A stretch of DNA of 64,000 bases from positions 248,001 through 312,000 of the forward strand of contig NZ_VMSF01000001.1 of NCBI RefSeq assembly GCF_009765225.1, written 5' to 3'. Below, one piece after another: positions 19,882 to 28,200 of this stretch. The stretch is from Leifsonia sp. AG29 (GTDB lineage: Bacteria > Actinomycetota > Actinomycetes > Actinomycetales > Microbacteriaceae). How positions within the stretch are numbered: the first letter of the stretch is position 1; each line of letters begins with the position of its first letter. Made by a program: the position numbers and the translations under genes. The notes under the pieces were generated by a model. It was not told the DNA's origin, searched no databases, and worked only from the letters and a program-made list of their open reading frames with translations.

Positions 19882-20247
19882 TCAGAATACGAACAGCTGG
19901 CCCAGGACGAGGACCAGGATGAGGAAGACCGCGACGATGCCGCCCACCACGACGAGCGTCCGCGCCGACATCCGGGCGATGCCGAACCCGACGAGGAACG
20001 GGAGGGCGATGCAGGCGAGCGCGACGATCCACCAGAAGGCTGCGAAGCCTCCCTGCGAGGCCGACTCGAGCCTCCCGGTGAAGAGCCGCTGCGTGGCCGG
20101 GTGCGTCGCGAAGGCGATGCTGGCCGACAGCGGGTACGCGATCAGGACCGCGGTGATGATGCCCGCGAACGCCCCCCACATCCCGCGATGAGCGCCGAGG
20201 CGGAGGGTCTCCTCGGACTGCGGAACCTGCCTGCTCTTGGTGCTCAT
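19882..20247 (-). CDS. Small polytopic membrane protein
   Basis: The 121-residue protein has three hydrophobic helices: GAFAGIITAVLIAYPLSASIAF, WWIVALACIALPFLVGFGI and a C-terminal VVVGGIVAVFLILVLVLGQL. It has a short polar N-terminus and no cytoplasmic tail. No family can be assigned. I start it at the ATG of MSTKSRQVPQ. An ATG 15 bases upstream sits right behind TATTATGCT-like sequence, so a leaderless start is possible. Confidence 0.65.
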   Translation of the reverse strand: MSTKSRQVPQSEETLRLGAHRGMWGAFAGIITAVLIAYPLSASIAFATHPATQRLFTGRLESASQGGFAAFWWIVALACIALPFLVGFGIARMSARTLVVVGGIVAVFLILVLVLGQLFVF

Positions 20248-20324
20248 GGCGCACAGCATAATGAGCGCCCGCGATGACGGGAGGGGGTGATCCGGGGCGG
20301 GGGATCCCGATCGCGCCCCGACGC

Positions 20325-21317
20325 TCACCCGACCGCGAGCACGACCTTCCGCCCTGGCCGGGCCTCATCGGCCGCTCGGTGCGCCTCCCAGATCTGACCC
20401 AGCTGGAAGACGTCCGGCGTCTGCGTGCTCAGTTCACCTGAGGCCGCTGCGCCGAGCAGTCGCGCCAGCGCCCGCCGGTAAGCCGCGCGCTGCGTGACCA
20501 GATAGAGCGGAACGCTGCACACGCGCTCGCGGGGGTGCCGCCGCCGGAGTGCATCGGCCGTTCCCCGCAGAGAGTCGGCTCGTTCGTGCCCCGGCCGCCC
20601 GACGAAGGCGGTCCGTACCACCACGCCATCGCGACCCACCGCCTCCCGGACGGCCGCCGACCCGGTGTGGTCGATCGCCGCACCGACCGGGCCGAGCGCA
20701 ACGCGACGGACCGCGGCCGCCCAATCGGCCTGTGTGTAGTCGACGATCTCGACACCGAGTCGTTCCGCGGCGGACCGGCTGCGCGCGGAGGCCGTGCCGA
20801 TCACTGAGCGGCCCTCCTGCAGGGCCAGCTGGGCTGCCAGCAGACCGACGGCCCCCGAAACCCCTTGCACGAGGAGGTGCGGCGCCGGGCCGCAGAGCTC
20901 CAGTGCGTGGAAGGCGGTCACGCCGTCGAGAGGCAGCACGGCCGCGTCGGGCGACGAAAGGCTCTCAGGCACGGCGACCAGCAAGGTGGGCGCGACGACG
21001 ATCCGCGTGCTGTGGGAGCCCATCCGTGGGAGGACCCCGGCCACCCGGGCGCCGCGCCGCAGCCCGAGTGCGACCGATACGGCCGACTCGCTCTCGAGCT
21101 CGCCCACGAAGTCGTAGCCGCCGACGAACCCGGGCGCAGGCTGGAGAACGTAGCGCCCGCGTCGCGCGAGAACGTCGGTAGCCCCCAGGGAGGCGTGGGT
21201 CACCCGGACCAGGACGTCGTTGCCGGAGGGAGGCGCGACCTCCTGCGCGGCGAGCACCACCGCGGAGGGGTCGCCGAAACGCGAGACGAGCGCGGACGTG
21301 CGGGCGATGCCTCCCAT
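20325..21317 (-). CDS. MDR-family zinc-independent quinone reductase / alcohol dehydrogenase
   Basis: The 330-residue protein has the medium-chain dehydrogenase fold. A GroES-like part (VLVRVTHASLGATDVLARRG, PGFVGGYDFVGELE) is followed by the nucleotide site LLVQGVSGAVGLLAAQLAL. The Cys/His zinc ligands of alcohol dehydrogenases are absent, which favours the zeta-crystallin / NADPH:quinone reductase branch. Residues ADEARPGRKVVLAVG end the protein as usual. The substrate is unknown. It reads into the convergent small membrane gene and lies downstream of a GNAT gene, 17 bases apart, so the two may be co-transcribed. Confidence 0.8.
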   Translation of the reverse strand: MGGIARTSALVSRFGDPSAVVLAAQEVAPPSGNDVLVRVTHASLGATDVLARRGRYVLQPAPGFVGGYDFVGELESESAVSVALGLRRGARVAGVLPRMGSHSTRIVVAPTLLVAVPESLSSPDAAVLPLDGVTAFHALELCGPAPHLLVQGVSGAVGLLAAQLALQEGRSVIGTASARSRSAAERLGVEIVDYTQADWAAAVRRVALGPVGAAIDHTGSAAVREAVGRDGVVVRTAFVGRPGHERADSLRGTADALRRRHPRERVCSVPLYLVTQRAAYRRALARLLGAAASGELSTQTPDVFQLGQIWEAHRAADEARPGRKVVLAVG

Positions 21318-21334
21318 GCTGCGCTGCGCCGGTC

Positions 21335-21628
21335 TCAGCCCGCGCGGCGCTGGAGGAGGCCCGCGCGCTCGGGGTGCGCGTCGAACCACTCGGCGACGTA
21401 CCAGCACATGGGCACGACGCTCAGGTCGCCGCGGCGCTCGATCTCGTCGACTGCGTACTGAGTCAGGTCGGCGGCGTAGCGCTTGCCGCGGTGCGCCGGC
21501 ACCGTGAAGGCGCGGGTCAGCGAGATCGCCGAGCCCAGGATGCTGTAGTCGAGCACAGCGACGAGCTCCCCGTCGACGTGCATGGCGAAGCGCTTCTCCG
21601 CGGTCTGATCGCTGAACTCGGTGGCCAT
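21335..21628 (-). CDS. Short YjdJ-type GNAT acetyltransferase
   Basis: The 97-residue protein matches the small COG2388 acetyltransferase group. It has KRFAMHVDGELVAVLDYSI, TRAFTVPAHRGKRYAADLT (acetyl-CoA loop) and VVPMCWYVAEWFDAHPE. These proteins are half the usual GNAT size and of uncertain substrate. The ATG at 21628 is chosen; the longer upstream frame runs through a 21-base tandem repeat and is unlikely to be translated. Confidence 0.8.
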   Translation of the reverse strand: MATEFSDQTAEKRFAMHVDGELVAVLDYSILGSAISLTRAFTVPAHRGKRYAADLTQYAVDEIERRGDLSVVPMCWYVAEWFDAHPERAGLLQRRAG

Positions 21629-21652
21629 GCGCCCATGGTACGTCGGCTCGGG

Positions 21653-21715
21653 GCGATCCGTCGCGGGCGCGGGGCGATCCGTCGCCGGGTCGTGGCGATC
21701 CGTCGCCGGGTCGTG
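21653..21715. repeat. Three tandem copies of a 21-base repeat
   Basis: GCGATCCGTCGCCGGGTCGTG occurs at 21674-21694 and 21695-21715, with a diverged copy (GCGATCCGTCGCGGGCGCGGG) at 21653-21673. The array lies in the 229-base divergent gap between the GNAT and dienelactone hydrolase genes. A unit of 21 bases keeps spacing in two helical turns, so it could hold repeated protein sites, or simply be slippage. Confidence 0.7.
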
Positions 21716-21857
21716 CGGACGCGCGGTATCGTGGCGGAAGCGGTAACCCGACCCGCACCCGAGGGCTCCCGCGCGCAGACCGCGACCCGTCACAGCAGAC
21801 CCAGGCCGCCGGCGGCGCCCGCCGCCGAGCGACGCTCGAACCCGGGAGCTCCCTCCA

Positions 21858-22637
21858 GTGACGATCGACACCCCGCAGCCCGCCCTCTCCGCCGCCCACG
21901 AGGCACTCCTCGCCCAGGTCCCGGTCGGCGAGCACTCCGTCATCGAGGCCGAGACGGTCGCCTACGAGCACGAGGGCGCACCGCTCGAGGGGTACCTTGC
22001 CCGCGACGTGCAGGCGGACGAGCGCCGGCCCGGCATCCTCGTGCTCCACGACTGGTACGGAGTCGCCGACAACGTCCGGATGCGCGCGCAGATGCTGGCC
22101 CGCCGCGGATACGTCGCGTTCGCCGCCGACCTCTACGGCGCCGGCGTGCGGCCCCGGGGCGACGAGGCGCCCGCCGAGGCGGGCAAGTACTACCGCGATC
22201 TGTCCCTCCTGCGCGCCCGCGTCGCCGCAGGATTCAGCTGGCTGCAACAGCACCCGGCCGTCGATCCGGCACGCTTGGCCGTCATCGGCTACTGTTTCGG
22301 CGGGACCGCCGCCCTCGAGTTCGCCCGGACCGGGGCGCCGCTGCGTGGGGTCGTGTCGTTCCACGGCGGCCTCATCGCGCACGACCCGTCCGACGCGGCG
22401 GCGATCACCGCCTCCCTCCTGGTGTTGACCGGCGGATCCGACCCCGTGGTTCCCGACGAGGCGGTCGTCGCCTTCGAGAACGAGCTGCGCAGCGCGCCGC
22501 ACGTCGACTGGCAGATCACCACCTACTCGGGCGCGCCGCACGCCTTCACCATTCCGGGCGGCGACAGCTACCGGCCGGTCGCTGACGCGCGCAGCTGGCG
22601 GGCGATGGCCTGCTTCCTCGACGAGGTGTTCGGCTGA
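21858..22637 (+). CDS. Dienelactone hydrolase family protein
   Basis: The 259-residue alpha/beta hydrolase carries the family triad. The nucleophile Cys lies in VIGYCFGGTAALEF (~residue 143), Asp in GGSDPVVPDE and His in GAPHAFTIPGG. HDWYGVADNVRMRAQMLA is also typical. Family members hydrolyse dienelactones or related esters; the clcD/tfdE-type context is lacking, so the substrate is open. The start is GTG at 21858, preceded by GGGAGCTCCCTCCA. It ends 91 bases before the tRNA gene. Confidence 0.85.
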   Translation: MTIDTPQPALSAAHEALLAQVPVGEHSVIEAETVAYEHEGAPLEGYLARDVQADERRPGILVLHDWYGVADNVRMRAQMLARRGYVAFAADLYGAGVRPRGDEAPAEAGKYYRDLSLLRARVAAGFSWLQQHPAVDPARLAVIGYCFGGTAALEFARTGAPLRGVVSFHGGLIAHDPSDAAAITASLLVLTGGSDPVVPDEAVVAFENELRSAPHVDWQITTYSGAPHAFTIPGGDSYRPVADARSWRAMACFLDEVFG

Positions 22638-22666
22638 ACTGACGGTGTTCGGCCGAGTCGGGCCGA

Positions 22667-22696
22667 TTGGCGGTCCCGCAGGCCGTCATGTAAGCT
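22667..22696 (+). promoter_or_regulatory. Putative promoter of tRNA-Arg
   Basis: TTGGCG (22667-22672) and TAAGCT (22691-22696) are separated by 18 bases and lie 33 bases before the tRNA. This fits a housekeeping sigma promoter, although the -10 element is imperfect. Confidence 0.4.
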
Positions 22697-22728
22697 CTAA
22701 TGCGGCCCTGCGGAGAACGCGGGGCCAT

Positions 22729-22801
22729 GCGCCACTAGCTCAACGGATAGAGCATCTGACTACGGATCAGAAGGTTGGGGGTTCGAATCCCTCGTGGCGC
22801 A
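22729..22801 (+). tRNA. tRNA-Arg(ACG)
   Basis: The 73-base gene folds as a cloverleaf. Acceptor stem GCGCCAC pairs with GTGGCGC and the discriminator is A. The anticodon loop CTACGGA sits on stem TCTGA/TCAGA, and the T-loop region is GGTTCGAATCC. The anticodon ACG (wobble inosine after deamination) reads CGU/CGC/CGA arginine codons. The 3' CCA is not encoded. It is followed by a strong terminator and then the type VII secretion locus. Confidence 0.95.
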
Positions 22802-22820
22802 CACTGGTTGAGACAGTGAC

Positions 22821-22844
22821 AAACCCCCGGTCATCCGGGGGTTT
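22821..22844 (+). terminator. Terminator of tRNA-Arg
   Basis: AAACCCCCGG (22821-22830) and CCGGGGGTTT (22835-22844) form an exact 10-base stem with a TCAT loop, 20 bases after the tRNA. The next ~250 bases (to 23092) hold no convincing gene. They precede the secretion operon and should contain its promoter, which I cannot pin down. Confidence 0.85.
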
Positions 22845-23092
22845 CGTCGTTTAACCGCTTGGGCGCGCGCCGGGGAGGGGGCCCGGTTCCGTCGCGTCTG
22901 CTGACGGTGGGGGACCGTGGAGGGTCGACTCGGATCTGTCGGGACCTCCTCCGCTGCAGGCCGCAGACCTGCCCGTTCGACAGCGCCGCGCGCTTCGTTG
23001 TCATCCGTGCTCGAACGCCGTGGTGGCGCCGATTCCTCATCTGATATGTTGCATGAAAGACTCCACACCAAGCACCACCAGGAGGTTCCGCC

Positions 23093-23383
23093 ATGGGTCA
23101 GATCAGTGTCACGCCGGAAGAGTTGAAGCAGCAGGCTCAGGTCTATACGCGCTCGAAGGACGAGATCGAGCAGGCGATCCAGAAGGTCGACCGGATGAAC
23201 TCGACCATCGCCGAGCAATGGAAGGGCCAGGCCTTCCAGGCCTACCTCGAGCAGTACGGCCAGCTGCAGGAGAGCGTTCGCAAGTTCGAAGACCTGCTGG
23301 TGAACATCAACCAGCAGCTGAACAAGTACGCCGACACCATCGCCGAGCGCGATGCGCAGGATGCGCAGAGCTTCGGCTTCTAG
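23093..23383 (+). CDS. esxA: WXG100 protein, EsxA-like type VII substrate
   Basis: This 96-residue helical-hairpin protein has the W-x-G turn as WKG at residues 43-45 (EQWKGQAFQAYLEQ), flanked by two amphipathic helices. It has no signal peptide. It resembles the EsxA proteins of Firmicutes T7SSb, which are secreted homodimers required for secretion. AGGAGG lies seven bases before the ATG, an unusually strong ribosome site that fits high expression. It is the first gene of the secretion operon, 25 bases ahead of essA. A canonical C-terminal YxxxD/E is not clear; NKYADTIAERD is the nearest match. Confidence 0.92.
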   Translation: MGQISVTPEELKQQAQVYTRSKDEIEQAIQKVDRMNSTIAEQWKGQAFQAYLEQYGQLQESVRKFEDLLVNINQQLNKYADTIAERDAQDAQSFGF

Positions 23384-23407
23384 CCCGGTCTCGACTCCTC
23401 CGATCAG

Positions 23408-23911
23408 ATGCGACCGCGGTCCCGTCTCCGTCTGCACGGCCTCCTCGCCGGGGCGCTCGCCGTCGGTCTGACGGCCGGCGCCCCTGGCACCTCGTGGGCC
23501 GTCGGCGATCCCGACCGAGACGGCGACGGGCGTCTGGTGCTCACTCCGAACGTGCTGGTCAACGAGTCGGCCGGCATCGGAGGCGCAGGCGACTTCCCGG
23601 TCCGAAGCCGACTCTTCATCGATGACGTCGCCGAGCGTGCCGACGCGCGCCGGCAGGCGGCGGCTGCGCGCTTGGACGTCGTCAGCACCTTGACGTTCTC
23701 GCGGCCCCCAACAAGCGGCGGCGAATATCGGGCGCTCAAGGCGCGCCTGTTCGACGGCTACGCCGCCCGATCGCTCTCGGTGCAGCCGGAAGACAGGCGC
23801 GACGGTCCGATTTCCTCCCTCGCGGTGCTCGCGATCTGCGCCCCTCTCGTGGCGCTGACCGGGGCTGCGGCCGGGAGGCTCTGGGCGCGGAGGAGGCGGG
23901 CATCCCCATGA
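23408..23911 (+). CDS. essA: EssA-like type VII secretion membrane protein
   Basis: The 167-residue protein begins with a signal-peptide-like segment (LHGLLAGALAVGLTAGAPGTSWA). A polar extracytoplasmic part follows, containing LTPNVLVNESAGIG and a charged helix. One C-terminal membrane helix (SSLAVLAICAPLVALTGAAAGRL) and a basic RRRRAS end complete it. Topology, size and position between esxA and esaB match EssA, a small membrane component of T7SSb. Sequence similarity is weak by eye, so the assignment leans on synteny. Its stop overlaps the esaB ATG (ATGA). Confidence 0.72.
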   Translation: MRPRSRLRLHGLLAGALAVGLTAGAPGTSWAVGDPDRDGDGRLVLTPNVLVNESAGIGGAGDFPVRSRLFIDDVAERADARRQAAAARLDVVSTLTFSRPPTSGGEYRALKARLFDGYAARSLSVQPEDRRDGPISSLAVLAICAPLVALTGAAAGRLWARRRRASP

Positions 23912-24147
23912 TCGAGGTGACCCTGGTGCTCGACGGGAAAGAGCTCGATCTGCTGGTGCCCGGCCGGACTACCTTCGACCGGCTCCAGCGGTTGATCCGC
24001 GAGGGCTTTGCATCGCGAGACGTGGCTCTGCCCGCCGATTACTCGCTCGCGCTCGCCGACAAAGCTCTCGTCATCAGCGGCGGCGACATCATCGAGTCGT
24101 TCGGTGTGGGGAACGGCGATCGCCTGTACGTCCGAAGGAAGAACTGA
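23908..24147 (+). CDS. esaB: EsaB/YukD-like ubiquitin-fold protein
   Basis: The 79-residue protein has the beta-grasp pattern of YukD/EsaB: MIEVTLVLDGKELDLLVPG, a helix LQRLIREGFASRD, and a C-terminal strand pair ending GDRLYVRRKN. In Firmicutes T7SSb this cytosolic ubiquitin-like protein is needed for secretion and may regulate it; it is not conjugated. It overlaps essA and sits three bases before essB, matching the canonical order. Confidence 0.85.
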   Translation: MIEVTLVLDGKELDLLVPGRTTFDRLQRLIREGFASRDVALPADYSLALADKALVISGGDIIESFGVGNGDRLYVRRKN

Positions 24148-24150
24148 GCA

Positions 24151-25290
24151 ATGCGTACCGAGATGAACGACACCCGGCTCGAGTTCCACGCCGACAAGGG
24201 AGTTCTCCGCGTCGCCATCCCGAAAGGCGGCTATGACGCGGAGTGCCTCGACGTCATCGCTCGCTATGCTGACGCGACCGAGACCGACACGGGCCTGGTG
24301 CTCGCCTACCCGATCCGCGACGAAGAGCTGAGTTTTCGGGAGGCGGTGAGACGCACGACCTCGCGGCTCGATCGTCTGACGCTGGCCCAGAGGCTCGCGG
24401 CGTGCGTCCCGAGCCAGGGCGGGTTCCGTGTGCCGGCGATCCATCCCGACAACATCTACGTCCACGGCGACACCCCGCGGGTGGTGCACTGGGGGCTCGA
24501 GCGCATCCTCGCCCCCGACGCGTTCGACGCCGACCTCGTCCTCCGGTCGCTCAAGGCGATGGTCCTCCAGATCTTCCGTCCCAACCTCGCCTTCGAGCAT
24601 CTTCTCGACGGCGGGAGGGCGCTCAGGGATCCGTTCTCCGCGTCGATCTGGGAGGCCGCCGGTCCCGGAGCGCTCTTGACCTTCCTCGATGAGCAGCTGA
24701 GGGCCGAGCGAGCCGGTGCCGCCGCGACGCGGGTCAGTGTCCCCAAGCGGCGCTACTCCTGGTATCGCGGGCTCGGAGTCACCGGCGTCGCGCTCGGCCT
24801 CGCTGCCGGGGTGTTCGCCTGGCAGGCCGAAAGCCGCAATCGTCTGAGTTCCTCCGTGATCGCGGCCCAGGCGCACTTCGTCGCGAACGACTTCGCGGGC
24901 GCGCTGACAGCGTTGGAGGGATACCAGGCGGGTTCGTTGCCGGCGTCCGCGAAGTACGTGCTTGCGGTGTCGAGCATCCAGCTGGATGACCTCACCACGA
25001 CGCAGAAGCAGGCGATCCTCAACACCATCTCCGCCAAATCAGACGACGTGACGCTGAGCTACTGGATCGCCGTCGGCCGCGGCGAGTTCGAGCAAGCGCT
25101 CGACTTCGCGCAGAACCTCGGCGACGACCAGCTCACCCTGCTGGCCTACACGGATCTGTATCACGCCACCGAGCTCGACACCCGGATGGCCGGAGAGAAG
25201 AAGCAGCAACGCCTCGAGGAGTATGCCAAGGCGATCGACGACCTCACGGCAAAGCTCGCGGGAGCTGGCGGAGGCGAGGCCCCGCGATGA
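24151..25290 (+). CDS. essB: EssB/YukC-like type VII secretion pseudokinase
   Basis: This 379-residue protein has the EssB layout. An N-terminal pseudokinase-like domain (1-195) contains VPAIHPDNIYVHGDTPRVVHW. A single membrane helix (~205-225, LGVTGVALGLAAGVFAW) and a C-terminal extracytoplasmic helical domain follow, the latter with ALTALEGYQAG and YLAYTDLYHATELD-like helices. Canonical kinase catalytic residues are missing, as in all EssB proteins. EssB bridges EssC and other membrane subunits in T7SSb. Its stop overlaps the essC ATG (ATGA). Confidence 0.88.
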   Translation: MRTEMNDTRLEFHADKGVLRVAIPKGGYDAECLDVIARYADATETDTGLVLAYPIRDEELSFREAVRRTTSRLDRLTLAQRLAACVPSQGGFRVPAIHPDNIYVHGDTPRVVHWGLERILAPDAFDADLVLRSLKAMVLQIFRPNLAFEHLLDGGRALRDPFSASIWEAAGPGALLTFLDEQLRAERAGAAATRVSVPKRRYSWYRGLGVTGVALGLAAGVFAWQAESRNRLSSSVIAAQAHFVANDFAGALTALEGYQAGSLPASAKYVLAVSSIQLDDLTTTQKQAILNTISAKSDDVTLSYWIAVGRGEFEQALDFAQNLGDDQLTLLAYTDLYHATELDTRMAGEKKQQRLEEYAKAIDDLTAKLAGAGGGEAPR

Positions 25291-28200
25291 GCGTCTTCGG
25301 TGCAGAGCGGGCAGAGGCGGCCCGGATGGTCGCACTCGACTCCCGACTGGATTCGAGTGAACTCCAGTACCTCGTATACCTGCTGGATGGTGCCCGCGCG
25401 ACCCGGCTCGCGCTCACCCACGAGCGGCCGTTCCTCGAACACGACGGTCACAAGCTCAGCGTGATCAACGGTGAACTGTATGTCGACGGCGACCAGTTCG
25501 TCGATGGTACGAACAGCCGGCGCGGCCTCACCTGGGTGGTGCTCTCCGCGTCCCGCTCCCGCACAGAGTTCTTCACCATCGACCGGGGCGCGGAGTTCGC
25601 GATCGGAGACGTGCCCTTCGCCGACATCAGGACGGCCGACTCCCCGCTCCTCATCCTGAGCGACGGGTCGCTGATCGTCGACGCGCGGGACCAGCGCGTG
25701 TACGTCGACGACCAGGCGGTCATCGGTCGCCAGGTGTTCGCCTTCGCACCGGGGATGGTGGTGCTGACCGAAGGGTTCCTGCTCGAGAGGCGACCCACCC
25801 AGTTCAAGATCACGGAGTTCGGTTCACCGCTCGAGTTCGGCCACGCGAGACTGCTGACCCAGCCTCCGGTGATCGAGTTCCCGCCCGATTTCCCCGACTA
25901 CCGGCGCTCGCCGCGGATGAATCTCGAGGTCGAACCGGACGAGTTCACGTTGCGTGGGCCCGGCGATCCCGCCGCCAAGCCGAAGAACCGAGTCATGCGG
26001 ATGGTGGCGCCACCGCTCGCGATGATCGCGGCGACGGGTGCGACCACGATGATCATGGGGACCAATCCCGTGATGCTGATCGGGATGGGCCTCGCCAGCG
26101 TCCTGACGGCGTCCTTCACAGTGGCGCAGTACCTCACGGATGCGAGAGAGCACCGGGCACGCGCTGCTCGCGCCGATGACGCCTACGTCCAGTACCTGGT
26201 GCAAACCGTCGCTGCCGCCTCCCGGGCGGCGGACTCGGAACGACGGGTCCTGCAGTATCAGCAGCCGAGCCCGCAGCAGCTGGCGGCGCTTGTCGAGAGG
26301 TATGACCGGAGGATCTACGAGCGTCAGCGCTACAACAAGGACTTCCTGACGGTCTCGCTCGGCCTCTCCGATCGGCCCTCGGCCGTGCACGTGTCGTCGG
26401 ACGTAAACGAAATGGACGCCAGGACTCAGGCGCGTGACGTCGTCGAGGTCGCTGCCGCATTCCGTGAACAGCACGAGGTCCCGACACCGATCGGCCTCGC
26501 GGATCAGACCCTGGGCTTGGTGGGGCCACCAGATGCCGTTGCCGAGTGTGTGCAGTCCCTGCTGTTCCAGGCTGCGTTCTTCCACTCGTACCGCGATGTG
26601 AACTTCGTCTCGCTGCTCGCGCGCGGCTCCTACGCCACGACGTGGAACCGCTGGAGGCTGCTACCTCACTTCACCCTCCAAGAACTCAACCTGCGAGGTC
26701 TGATCCATACGGAGAGGCATCGCGACGTGGTCTTGAACAGCTTCTACCAGCTCCTCCAGAAGCGTCGGCATCAGTGGAGGGAAGCCGGAGCGCAGAAGCC
26801 GCAGTTCGCCCCCCACTACGTCTTCACGATCGCTGAGGACCGTCTCCTCGCCGGTCACGGGATCAATGAACTCCTCGCCGAAGACATGAGCCACCTCGGT
26901 GTCACGGTGATCTGGTGCAGCGAAGACGCGAAGCTTCTGCCGGAGACGGTGACCGCCCTCATCCAGGCGCCGAATCAGGTTCGAGGCGAACTCGTCACCG
27001 ACGACGGCGTCTACGTCGCGACCCCGTTCACCCCCTACGTGCTGCCCACCGACCTTGAGCGTTCCCTTCGGAGGCTGTCGAACCTGAACCACGTCGAGGT
27101 CGAGAAGAACGCCGTGCCGGAGTCGCTCAGCCTCCTCGAGCAGTACGGAGTCAGAACCGTCGAAGAGCTCGCGATCGCCGACCGGTGGAGGCGTGCCGAG
27201 CCCAACAAGTCGATCGCGTCGTTGATCGGGTGGCGCGGCAAAGGCGATCGGGTGCATTGGGATCTGCACGAACGCGCGCACGGGCCGCACGCCCTTGTCG
27301 GAGGCACGACCGGGTCCGGCAAGTCGGAGTTCCTGACCACCTACCTCATCGGGCTCGCGATCGAGTTCTCACCCGAAGACATCGGGATGCTGATCATCGA
27401 CTGGAAGGGCGGTGGCATCGCGAACACACTCGACCGGCTGCCGCACTTCATGGGCGCCATCACGAACCTCGACGGCGCCGGCACGGCGCGGGCGCTCGCG
27501 AGCATCAAGGCCGAGCTGAACAAGCGGCAGCGCGAGTTCGCCGTGTACGGCGTGAACAGCATCAACGCGTACATGACGTTGTACAAGCAGCGGCACGACC
27601 CCAAGCCGGGCGTCACGTACCCGACGAAACCGCTCCCGCACCTGATCCTCGTGTCCGACGAGTTCGCGGAACTGAAGGCGAACGTCCCCGAGTTCCTCGA
27701 CGAGCTCACCTCGGTCGCGCGGATCGGCCGGAGCCTCGGTGTCCACCTCATCCTGGCCACCCAGAAACCCAGCGGTGTCGTCAACGACCAGATCGAAGCG
27801 AACTCCACGTCGAAGATCGCACTGAAGATGGCGAGCGAGCAGGACTCGAACGAGCTGCTGAAGACCACAGACGCCGCGCACATCACGAACCCGGGGCGCG
27901 GATACCTCAAGGTCGGCCACAACGCGGTGTACGAGCTCTTCCAGAGCGGTTATGCGGGAGTGCCCTACGACCCCGACGCGGTGGTGAACGAACGGGTCGA
28001 CGAGCGCATCTACACGATCAACGAGGTAGGCCAGTACGAGCTGTTCCACGACCCCGACGAGGAGGTCGAGCAGGGGAGGGACACGAGCGACCTTCCCTCC
28101 CAGCTGGACGCGGTCATCGACGTCATCGTGCGCGCCTTCGCGGCCGACGGGACGCTCACGACACCGGACAAGCCGTGGCTTCCGAACCTCCCGGTGCGCA

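Noticed and set aside
21653-21715. Short CRISPR-like array
   Set aside because: Units are directly abutting without spacers and no cas genes are present.
22729-22801. tRNA-Arg as a proven attachment site for the T7SS locus
   Set aside because: No repeat of the tRNA 3' end and no integrase were found on the far side of the locus.
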